Source: Straminergon stramineum | Taxonomy: Eukaryota > Streptophyta > Bryopsida > Hypnales > Calliergonaceae | DNA length: 64,000 nt | Reading direction: 5' to 3' | NCBI GenBank assembly: GCA_963920665.1 | Contig: OY987266.1 | Coordinates: forward strand, 18,278,248 to 18,342,247 | Part shown: positions 12,229 to 22,317 of the stretch, one piece after another | Numbering within the stretch: position 1 is the first letter of the stretch | How the letters are laid out: the number at the start of each line of letters is the position of its first letter | The notes under the pieces: model-generated | Databases searched by the model: none | What the model saw: only the letters and a program-made list of their open reading frames with translations | Told to the model about the DNA's origin: nothing | Translations under genes and position numbers: made by a program

Positions 12229-13384
12229 GAGCATCGCCACCCATTCTCGCCAAAGGTGGCTTGGGGAATGGGGTGGCCCGGGCCCTGCTCCTCCCGGTCT
12301 CCTCTTGGTCAAGGAGGACCCCCAGTCATTCCCGGCTTCTATGACACTGGAAAAAAAGTCAATGAAGTATTTTTAATGACTTGCAAAGTTTAGGTGCTTC
12401 ATTAGTGGGTTGTCAGGGCATTGGTATTCAAGAAGGAGAAGAAAAACTTTGTCTTGGAAAGAATTTTATATTTAAAATGTGTACTTACAAGAATAATCAG
12501 ACTAAATAAAAAATTATTCTTTATATATACACTAGATCAATATAAAAAGTAAAAGAATGTATTTAAGTAGGCTTGGATTAAAGCAAAACAATGTCTTGAG
12601 GTAGGCATAGGTTAAAATAAAAGAATTTGTTGAGGTTCTTTTACTTTTTCCATAATATTTGAATAAAAATAAATTATAAAACACAAAAGGATATTGAAGT
12701 GTACTTGAGTTGTGCTTGAAGTAGACCTCAAGCACACCTCAAGCACACTTCAACACTATTTGAATTTTACATTGAATTTGACTACCAAAATATTTAAAAT
12801 ACAAAAAGTATTTGAGGTATGCTTGAGGTAGACTTCAAGCACACCTAAAGCTTTTTTTTTTGTGTTTTTACATTGAAGATGGGGTTGTAACCTTGAGGGC
12901 TGGGGTAGATTTGACCCCCTTGCTTGTCTCCCTTAGTTAATCTAAGGGTGCATGAAAATAAAAAGACACCCTATTTTGTGCTTCACTAATTTATCTTCTA
13001 GAACTCCCAAGCTAATTTGGGGCCCTTGATTGCAAATATGAATTCGAAATTTGCAAATTTTATCATGTGTTGCAAATAAAAAATTTCAGGGTTTTTCCTT
13101 AGGGTCAAGCAAGGGGGTCTATCCACCCCAACCACCTTCAGTTAATGTTTACTTAATTAATGCAACACGATCAAGTTATAGTTAAGTGAGCTCACAAAAA
13201 CATGCTGACAAAAAAGAAAATAGTCAACAAGTGGCAGGGACAGTGTCCTAGTGTTTGGTGAGGTGTTTCTATAGTGACCGGGCTCGTGCGCTCCCTCCTT
13301 GGGTCCCCGGTAGACTACTTTTTTCTCACCGGGCCCACCCAAGATCATTCTGGCCAACTTTGGCGAGAATGAGTGGTGATGCTC
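12229..13384. mobile_element. PIF/Harbinger-type non-autonomous element (1156 bp)
   Basis: Terminal inverted repeats of about 32 bp: GAGCATCGCCACCCATTCTC on the left and GAGCATCACCACTCATTCTC read from the right, continuing GCCAAAG(G/T)TGGC. TTA flanks both ends (12226-12228 and 13385-13387), as expected for PIF/Harbinger. Inside are poor tandem repeats of CAAGCACACCTCAAG (about 12715-12850) and a nested 236-bp hAT-type MITE. No transposase. Confidence 0.8.
12898..13133. mobile_element. hAT-type MITE, 236 bp, copy 1 (nested)
   Basis: Exactly the same length as, and homologous along its whole length to, 57665-57900. The ends are GGCTGGGGTAGATTTGACCC and its inverted partner at 13133. The 8-bp flanks ACCTTGAG (12890-12897) and ACCTTCAG (13134-13141) agree at 7 of 8 bases, the target size of hAT elements. 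It lies inside the PIF/Harbinger-type element, so it arrived later. Confidence 0.88.
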
Positions 13385-13649
13385 TTAGTGGACTAGTGGA
13401 GTGCAATTCTGTCCTGAGGGTGTCATTCAATGGGAGTTGGGAGTTGGGCCTGTTGAATATATTTTCTAGATCACAACAAATGATTTCTTCATGGGACAAA
13501 GTTCTCTACCAATTAATACACACTAAGCAAAATGTTGGATATTCAACGATCCTGAAAGTTACCACAAAATTTAACCCTCACTTGGCTAACACTGGGTAAG
13601 TGGAGACAAATAGACTTGAGGAATAGTGGAAATTCAAAGATGGTCAATA

Positions 13650-14196
13650 TAAGGTAAACCAGCCCATCACAGGCAAACAGCCTAATGCAGTCATCTAGAA
13701 AACCATCCATTAGAGTCTTCAATCAACCCTTAGCAGATTTTTTCTAATAAATGAAATAGGACTGCATTAGGCTGATTTGTGGCCGTAATTTTGTCTTGGG
13801 AGATGATCATGGAGTCATTAGTGATTGTCATAGGGTACTTACACCATCCTAGTGTATATTCATTACAAAAACTAAATTTTGTTATTCTTTTATGTCATGG
13901 ACATGTTAAAAAATATTGAAGCCACATTAGGAAATATTGTTACTGCTTTAAGTGGTCTGATGACCATGATGGGTACACTTTCTGATGGTTTCTAAGCAAT
14001 CTACAGATTGTTTTAGGCTAACTGGGTAGCACACTTCAAAAATTCAAAAAGAATTCTTACTTTGTCAAAAAAATAAAACTTCAGTTGCTCTCTCCATTTC
14101 TCATGTCTATCTTTATATGATAAAATAATTCAAAATTTTCAAAAATCCAAAGAATGCAAACCAGTCATTTAGCCTGTCATAGGCTGGTTTACCTTA
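13650..14196. mobile_element. Inverted-repeat element family J, copy 1 (547 bp)
   Basis: Ends: TAAGGTAAACCAGCCCATCA on the left and TAAGGTAAACCAGCCTATGA read from the right. A second member is at 51846-52319 with TAAGATAAAACAGCC ends. Inside is a second inverted pair, CCTAATGCAGTC and GACTGCATTAGG. No clear target duplication and no ORF. Confidence 0.7.
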
Positions 14197-14204
14197 CATG
14201 AGTT

Positions 14205-15680
14205 TCTTGGCATGTACGAGTATGAGGACGATGCTGTTCTGACCCTGGTATTTCCTACCACACCTCGGTTTGGACCTCGCCTGTGTCTTAGTTGGTCCCA
14301 GTTGGAACTTCCCATGGGCCATCCCAGATACACCGTAGGTTCAAGTTCGATGGTCTTAAGCATCGTCAACTGCATTGATCCCCCTCTGAACTCAATCCTG
14401 TCAGGGTGGCTAAAACAGGTATGGGTGATTCAACCAAGCAAGGGTCCCTTATTCTTTGTGGGTATCGTGGCTGATTTATTTTTTGATCCAGGAAGGTGGA
14501 TCTGTGGCGAGGCCTTTCCTCTCCACTCTTATACTCCCAAACTGGGACATAACTTTTAACCAACTGGTCCTCTCTTACTGGGCCAATTGCAGTAAAATGG
14601 CGTGGAACAATGGGGACTCATTTCCAACCCAAGTGGTATGAGGTATGGAACTCCTCTAGACCCCAGAAGGAAGCCAGCTTCCTCTGGTCAGTGTATCACT
14701 GTGCTATTGCAGTTCACTGTTGGCAACAACGTGCCAACCCTAATATCTATACTCTATGCACTAGTTGTAGCGACGGGATTGATGAAACTATTCTTCATTG
14801 GTTCCACCACTGCGAGAAAACCCAACATGCTTGGAAATTTGCCCTGTCAGTCCTTTACCTTGCCCTGAAAATCCCAACCATCAACAACCCATGGCCAGGT
14901 CTTATGTGGCAACAGTGTGTATTGGGTTCTTGGTTACCTCGTTGCTTGAAGAATAGATCTTCCATGTGGTCCCACTTTTGTGGATCCGTCATCTGGACTT
15001 CTTGGTTGGATATGAATGCCATTTGCTTTAACAACGCCCTGTGGCCACCCCAAAAAACTTGAGCAAGTTCTCTGGGAAGCCTTTACGGATCGCGCTCGGG
15101 TTGCATGGCTCAAAGCTAACAAACTCTGTAAGCTGTACCTGGACAAGACGGAAACCTTCCTCCACCGGTTTGACAATACCTGGCTTCAAACTCGGTTCTT
15201 TGGTGTGCGCTCCAGATGCTCGATGCAGTGGTGCCTCACTGGGCCCAAGACGGGGCTTTTCAATTAACTACACTAAATAGTGAAATTAGGTTGCCTTGAC
15301 AATTAGATTGACTTACCTCCCAAAAGGTACTTTACAAGCCATCAAAATCAACAAAAATTTCACATATATTTCCATTTGTACAAATGAAGGTTCATGAGTT
15401 CCAATTACAACAACACCTAATTCAAAAGTAGTGCATTCTTATAATATAATACTGAATATTTGTATAGTGTGGGGCAACCTAATTTCACTATTTAGTGTAG
15501 GTGCATGTTCCTTGCTGCAAGTTGATCTTCTTCCCCTTCCTGGGGGTTGGGGATCTATATTTTTATTTCATTTTGCTGTCTGAAAATGTTAAAAAGCTTC
15601 CGCTGGGGACTGGTTCCCTTGGTTCTTTGTACTTTTTCCTCTATCAATGGAATTGGTCCATGTGTTTCAAAAAAAAATGT
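14205..15680 (+). pseudogene. LINE (non-LTR retrotransposon) 3' remnant with zf-RVT domain
   Basis: The frame at 14610-15062 encodes the zinc-binding region that follows reverse transcriptase in plant LINEs: FLWSVYHCAIAVHCWQQRA, then a Cys-x2-Cys ... His-x3-His-Cys cluster and a Trp (CTSC, HWFHHC, AW). The frame then shifts near 15050 and continues to about 15267 (EAFTDRARVAWLKANKL). Upstream 14212-14600 is a broken continuation in other frames. Downstream of an inserted MITE, 15501-15670 looks like a LINE 3' end: TTGTACTTTTTCCTCTATCA, then an A-run. Frameshifts and truncation make it inactive; the polymerase core is missing. Confidence 0.75.
15268..15500. mobile_element. MITE with 28-bp perfect inverted repeats (233 bp)
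   Basis: CTACACTAAATAGTGAAATT plus AGGTTGCC is repeated perfectly in inverted form at the two ends. If the outer CTA is read as flank plus TA, the target is TA, as in Tc1/mariner elements; the CACTA start could instead suggest a CACTA relative, but no 3-bp duplication is evident. It separates the LINE coding remnant from its 3' tail. Confidence 0.85.
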
Positions 15681-15699
15681 TCAATATGCATACCATTTC

Positions 15700-18600
15700 A
15701 ATAACTAAGGCCTCTGATGCAACCTAGTTCAACCAGATACTTAGTTCTGTGTTTTTTGGTTTTTTTTTTGAAACACATGGACACTTAGTTCCTTGTTTGA
15801 ATTGCAGCTCTTAACAACAACTAAGTTCTAACAACTGAAGGAGCAGCACAATTATAAGAGACTGCTCTTGCTGAGAGCACACCAATGTTTGGGGAGAATC
15901 ACTGGTTAGTACATTGTTAGGTAGTGGAATTGGGAAAAAAATAGGTTGCAATTTGGAAATATTGGGAAAAAATCCAGGAAAAAAATCTATAAAATTTCTA
16001 TTTGGAGTAAGAAATAAAGAAAAACCTAGACTTGGTACTTGAAAAAATAGTTCAATATGGGAATTAAATGAAAATAGCTAGTAAATCTCAAAAAATATCT
16101 TGAATGTTGTAGCACATTTAAACTAAGGCAAGTCAATTCAAAGATACAATATTACTTAAATCAAAGTTTTGAAAACTAATAAGGATTTTGGTGTACTAAA
16201 GGATTGAAATTTCAACCAATGTAATTATGGTAAGGTATGTGCAACCACTATTCAACACTATCCAAAATGTGACATCTATGCTTGAAAAAACATCATAGAA
16301 ATTAACCTAGATATTGATTAAATATTACTTAACTCTAAAAAGAGGCCAAGGAAGTTTGATTTGGGTCTTTTGGATAGAAAACCATGCTTTGCACATGCAT
16401 ATTCAAGGATGGATGATTTTCATCCAATTTTTTGTGTGCCACTTTATTATTATCACGAAATCCACATCACTGACATGAGTTGAGTCAAGACATTTGTAGC
16501 ATTGAAAATTAGAGTATTCTTGACTAGTGAGGCAAAAATTCATTACAAAAAGGTAAAATTGATGGTTAGAGAAAGAAATAACTTTGATTTTTTTGAATTA
16601 GTATACATCAAGAATGATTTCATTAATTTTTAAAGATCTAGGATGCCTAATTTAGGATGCAATATGGTATTTTTTTTTTTCTGTATTTGCTACAAAAGAT
16701 GTATGAATTGAGATATACAAAAGTGAAAAAAAATTGTATTCATGCTCACTTGGATCTAATGACATGTGACACTTCCAATTTTGAACCTCTTTCTACATAT
16801 ATAGTATTGTATTTGAGCATGAAAAGGTTTAGATATTAACCTCTAAAGGACTAGGAAGTCCACTTTGGGATTTTTGAGAACTTAAGCAAGTTCCATTGCT
16901 TTTCTAATTTGGAATCTTTCCATAAATTTTTATAAATTATATAATGGATGTTAGTCATCCTAATCTACAAGTAAAGCTTTCACAACGTTTTGATAAATAT
17001 TGCACAAGTTAGTAGGTTAATGTCAAAGCAAGTAGCTAAAAATGTATTCGAAAAAAATACTAATTATTTTTATTGGATTGCATAGATTGATACCTACTAA
17101 AAATGTATTTGAACCATTCTATTCAAATAATGGGGTGAATGTTATGAAGATTTTTTTTTTGTAGGTAGGAAAAGCATACGAAGTTGTTGTTTTCAATTCC
17201 ATTATGAAAATTTCCAAATATAAATGAAAAAGATACCTATTTTTTGATATAAAATTCGAATCATTAATGATTCTCAAATTCTCGTAAAACTTATTAGTAG
17301 TTTAAGCTTTTCTTCTTCAAGCACCACCTTCCACTTAATGATTTTTTCATGATGAATGTGAAAGGTATTTTGATTAAATTTTCTAATATATATCCTCACT
17401 TCAATTTCAACATATTGACTTGCTTGTTTGGGACATACCTTTTTTTCTAAAAATGTTGGAAGACAAAACTCCACTTTTAGGAGTGAGGGGCTAGAAAACA
17501 CTACTTTTTGAAGTTTAGGAAAATTGAACATGCAATCAATGGGGATTTCTACTCTACAATTTAGAGAGGATGTACTTGAGAAGTGAACTAAAGGATACTA
17601 TTATAATTTTTATTTATTTTTGACACAAATAAAAGAGAACCTTCACTACAAGGAGGGTTAAAATAACAAGCCTGCATCCCCCAATGGCCTCGGTGAAGAA
17701 CCAAGTGCCACAAAGGAAAGTAAAAAGATAGTCAATAGATACAACTCAAACAATACAAATACAAATTAAAAAACAATCTTAGGGTGCCCATAGGGCGTGG
17801 GGACCCCATCCAAGATCCAACGCCCATGGCGGTTCAAAGACGAAGCCACCCGAGGACCAAAGATTCTATTATAATGTTTGAATTTCTTGGATGGAGATTT
17901 TGGCCTTGTTTAGGGTATAAGTATTTCAAAGTAGTTTTGAACCTCAAAATACAACAATATTTTAGAAATTAAAGTGACATCCAAAATAATAGATTAATTT
18001 TTGAAGTGTCAATCCAATGTTGTTTGTTATTCTATAATTGGTGTTCTAAGAATTAAATATTGTACCATATATATGGTACTCTTGAGATCATGAAGCCTTA
18101 AGGGTCCTAAGATATGCAACTTAGTTCAACAACACATAAACAAAGGTGAGTAATTTTAGGAGGCGCTTGGTTATTTATGCAATGAGTTGCTTGATATTCC
18201 ATCCGATGTTATTCTACCCATGTAACTTACTATATTACCCCCTAAAGATTCACGACAATGATTTATTAAAACCACTAAAAAACTACCATTTCGATTCAAA
18301 GAACAAAATTTTAAACAATTTTCTTTTTCATGTCCAACTATAGGATCTTCAAGTAGACTATTTTGAAAATGTGTAGAAGAAGTTTTAGAAAATATGATTA
18401 TATAAATTGCAAGAAATTATAATAGCATAAAAAGTGCAAAAATACTATTTTTGCACCCTTTTGCACCATACTAAATTACCATACTCAATGGAAATTTTGC
18501 CATGAAGTTCCTAATTTTCTTAAGGTTGTTTTAATCCAAGGCTAAAGGAACAAACTAAAAGCTTTGAGCACTCTTGTTGGTATTACGATTAAAAATGGTC

Positions 18601-20200
18601 TAGATTGACCAATGACAATGCTAAGAATTTTTTGTTTTCTTGCTTAGTTTCAAGTGTAAATTGACCCTTAGCAACCTTTACTTTAGAGCCAATTTTCACT
18701 AGAGGTGAGAAGCCATGGATAGCAAGCTTTTGATCAATGAAAACTTCCCAAATTGACGAGAACAAAGAATATAACTATACAATTGATATGTTCAGTTCAA
18801 AGGAGAGAATGACGTGGATAACATTGTTGTCCTCCATGGCAAAAAAATGTACAAGTTTTGAGTATGCTTTGAATTGTTGTTAGGCCCATCTCAAGAAATG
18901 GGCTTGATTACAATTTGCAGGACCCTTGGGCTATAAGGTTCATAACCATTCTTGATCACCGCCCCTTTTTGGCAACATAGAGTGCTCTCTTTCTATGCAA
19001 GAGGAGATCATGGCAATGACTAATTACAATACAATTCCCCGTGTAGTTGTGGCACATTGTGATTGTTTTACAACACTCTCATTCCTTCATGGATTTTGCA
19101 ACCAGCCTTTGTAGGAAACATGAAGCTCTACGTGACCACAATGGGAGGAATGAAATCTTCCACTAAAAAATTCATAGTAATTATGTCTTGAAAAATAAAA
19201 ATTTGGAAAATTATGGAAACCTTTCCGACTCTATTTCTGTGCACTGGAAAATTCTCCCCCCCCCCCGAAACTTGCCCTCCTGATAGTTAATTGTAACCAC
19301 TTAAGTGGTTGGAAATGGGTTGCCTCCCTTACATCCACAACAATTGAGCACATCATCGCTACGTCACCATTTGTGTTCTTGAGGTCGATTTATCTCTAGT
19401 AAAATTATGAGCAAGAATCTATACCTTAAATGAAGCTGTTTGTTTTGATTGTTTTGTTTGTTTGTTACCATGAGATCACCAGAATCATGCATTCCACAAT
19501 TGCATTTTTGGTATCATTGGAAAGCTCTTTATGAGGAGGGGTGCACGGGCTTTGTTTCATTGAGTTGGGACCCATGGTGTGATAGTTATTGAATTTCAAA
19601 AATTCATGAATTAAAAAATTAGAAAATTACTTTTACTTTTTATTTTGATTGTGGAAACAACACAAGGCACACTAATAAAAATGAAATTTACTCTCATTAT
19701 CATTAAGACTCTCAAAAGATTGATGCAAAATGTGATATGCCAACATTTGCTGGACATGATAGCAGTGAAATAGAAGATCTGAACAAGCCAATGAATACAC
19801 TCCATGACCAGTGCCTCATAGGGATTTTCCATCCTCAATCACTCAGACACATGCTTCTCAAGCTGATTTACAGCAATTTACAGAAGTAGCCAAATTCCCA
19901 CAAACAATGATATGAATGGTTCCAGCAACCACTGGCAAGGAAATCCGGAGGTAATGAATCAGGCTGGTCAAGAGATAAACAAGTCTCATCTGGTGACCCC
20001 GTCTGGAAGTTTGGCCAGCTGGTGCTGGTGGACATCATCAAGACATGGTCCAGAAAACAGTCGAACCTGATTGCTGCATAGTGCTTACAAATGGCACGAA
20101 AACATGCGTGTCGTCCAGCGCCAATGAATCAGTTGACATATGAACCAGCACTTCCAATTTGCGCTGTTGGAGTAACATGGCGAGAAACCCAAAATGAATG
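15700..20200. repeat. Long non-coding repeat, 5' part of duplicated segment 1
   Basis: About 15.7-19.0 kb aligns colinearly with 32.8-36.2 kb: 15843 with 32905, 16940 with 33940, 17281 with 34266, 18146 with 35425, and 18700 with 35990. A third partial copy (16940-17600) is at 30975-31690. Substitutions and small indels are frequent and no ORF is conserved, so this is decayed repeat rather than genes. 19.2-20.2 kb shows no clear match and no gene. A C-run lies at 19257-19266. Confidence 0.7.
17608..17865 (-). mobile_element. Retroposon-like insertion (258 bp) with 10-bp target duplication
   Basis: Flanked by identical CTATTATAAT at 17598-17607 and 17866-17875. The corresponding place in the other segment copy (about 35135-35160) lacks the 258 bp and has a single such site. 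The left end is T-rich (an A-rich tail on the minus strand) and the body is more GC-rich. GGTTCAAAGAC near 17831 resembles an RNA polymerase III B box but lies on the plus strand. It could be a SINE or a 5'-truncated LINE. Confidence 0.75.
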
Positions 20201-20545
20201 ATTCCCTGACATGAAGAAATTTCCAGAAATCTGTATTTGCTATCCACATAAACTTACTGCAAACGGATCCACGGCAGTCACCAATTGCACACACAGCGAC
20301 GAAGGAGACGAGTCGAGGCAGGCGGGAAAGGAGGCAGCCGAGAAAATCGGATCTGAAGCATCCCGGAGGAGGTCAACACGTTCGGCGGGGCGGGCCCCGT
20401 CCTGCTTTGGTCTGGCTGCGAGACCTGACCACGAAGGAGGCTCGTCATGCAACTATATGCGCGACCAGTTGCGCTCAACCTAGCTGCTGCTCTGCCTTCC
20501 ACGTTTGTTAGTGCTCGTACTTTCTGTCGGAGCTAATCGTCTCTA

Positions 20546-20942
20546 GGGCCGCGCACATGAGTACCGGTGAGGGCTGGATCAGACGTCGTAAGTGATCAGG
20601 CGGGCCCCCACCCCGAACTGCTTTGCAGTTTGGAGGAAATCGTTGGAGGCACTTTCTTCGGCCCTGTGGGAGCCAGGTGCGGTAAAAAAAAGCCCCCCCT
20701 TCTGAAACAAGCTCTCTGTCGCAGTCTCTTGCGCAGGAAAGAAGAAGAGACTCTGTGCCGAAGGAGAGAGAAGAGGAGGTCCTTTTTCCTTGCGGGTAAA
20801 AACGCCAGTAAGAAATCCGTGAGGGCTGGAGGTCGCATATTCTGTAAGCTCTGCACCGTGAGGGCGAGAGGGAGTAAACCCGGGGTTTCAGGCCCTCATA
20901 TCCGACGTCGGACGCCCTGCATAAGCCTCATGTGCGCGGGCC
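20546..20942. mobile_element. GC-rich 397-bp insertion with inverted ends
   Basis: Ends GGGCCGCGCACATGAG and, read from the right, GGCCCGCGCACATGAG. The second segment copy runs straight from CGGAGCTAATCG to GAGCTTCTTCGTTTGCC (37069-37102) with no such sequence. It is therefore an insertion into copy 1, or less likely a deletion from copy 2. It contains a C-run after an A-run near 20683-20700. Superfamily unknown. Confidence 0.65.
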
Positions 20943-21261
20943 TCAGTAGAGCTCCTTCGTTTGCCTGTGTAGTACTCGGTGGAATTGGAAGCGTTGAATC
21001 ACGCTACCTGCATTTGGTATTTATCTTGCGTTGCTGTTTGGAGGTATTATGACTGAATTTTTTGGTCAGCTGAAGTGTTCAGGTGGCTGCTGGACTATTG
21101 GGGTACGGTGCGCGTGAACGAGATGTCGAACTCGACTTCCTTGTCCAAGTACAGTTCGAACCCGCTTCTGTCTGGGGTTGCTGTTCGCCTGTTCCTTGCA
21201 TCTCCCACCTAGAATCTTTGGTGGTTGGATCTCAAGTCTTACTCAGCTCCAGGTCTGCGTC

Positions 21262-21780
21262 CAGTGTCGGTAAATAATTCCATAATTGAGCTATTCAGGG
21301 TTCATTCGAATTATTAGATGAAGCTTGTTTGAAAGACAAGGAAGGAGAACTCTCAGTTTGGTTAATAATTGATGGATTTTCTTGTTGTATTTTCTGAAAG
21401 CGTTGGAACTGAAGTCTGGCTGAGCTCGCAATCTACGTCAGCTGTCAGTGGTCCCATAAGTGAGCTATCCAGGTCTCATTAGAATGGTCACATGAGTCTG
21501 GCTTGAAAGCTTAATGAAGGAGAACTATCGGCTTGGTTGATCATGGAATTTCAGAATGCGGCAAATCCTTGAGGCAAATCACAACGCCTTGGTTTGAAGG
21601 TGCTGCTCGGCCCCTAATCTATCTAGTACACTATCGGTGGTCCCATGATTGAGCTATTTAGGTTTCGTTCAAATGATCTCTTGTGTCTTGCTTGAAAGTT
21701 AAATAAATGAATGACCTACTAGGGTTGACAATGGAATTCCTTGTGTCCACTTTCTGAAACGGATAAATCTGATGTCCTAC
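21262..21780 (+). repeat. Three diverged tandem modules of about 185 bp in the leader
   Basis: Modules start near 21262, 21450 and 21630, each with GTC(A/G)GTGGTCCCAT-type sequence, TGAGCTAT, a CATT/CGTT(C/A)(G/A)AAT block, CTTGAAAG, AATGAAGGAGAACT and GGTTGA. Related modules occur in the second copy at about 37395, 37575 and 37955. They lie inside the proposed leader intron. Confidence 0.6.
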
Positions 21781-22317
21781 CTGCTTGTTGCGAATGGCCG
21801 TGACTGTGCCACTGAAGTCTTTGTTATTGTGGAATTTTAAAGCCAGCAATTGGCTCTTTTGATCATCGTCTGTTGGTTTGAGTTTTAGCGGATTTCCCCT
21901 GTTTAGTTTCTTTTTCTTAGAACCATTTCTCGAGTTCTCAACATTCACTCCCCCAGTCCCCTATCGTTAGTCGAAATCTTCAATATGACCAAAATTCTCC
22001 TGCACTTGCGCAGAGTTTGGTGTGTAATTTCGAACCCACTATTGCCTCTTTCTTTGTATGATTATTCATGTTGTGTCGGATTTCACATGATTTCCTGCTT
22101 GCATCGATTTCGTCTTCATCTAGTGAAACCATTTCTTGCGTTTGGGATGTTCAGTTCTCCTTTTCATTCATCTAGATTTCACACCGTCAATTCCTCTGCC
22201 TTTGCGCAGAAGCTCGGGTTGCAGGTCAACCCTTGCCGAAGCTCTATTGGAAAGTCCTACTCTCACTCCAAGTAGACAATTGTGAAGGCAAGAAGGTAGA
22301 AAGACAATTTCGTTGGA

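Larger units (their letters stand above)
20200..22317 (+). promoter_or_regulatory. 5' region and long leader of kinase-ACT gene 1
   Basis: GC rises sharply from about 20.2 kb. Homology with 36.95-38.6 kb covers the promoter-proximal part and leader. A leader intron is likely: donor at CCAGTGTCG|GTAAAT (about 21268) and acceptor TTTGCGCAG|AAGC (about 22210), both kept in the second copy. Short ORFs here (for example 20567-21052) are not conserved in the other copy. The region includes the 397-bp insertion at 20546-20942 and tandem modules at 21262-21780. Confidence 0.55.

Noticed and set aside
20567..21052. 161-codon GC-rich plus-strand ORF upstream of kinase gene 1
   Set aside because: Mostly within the 397-bp insertion that is missing from copy 2; Arg/Lys-rich low complexity with no family resemblance.
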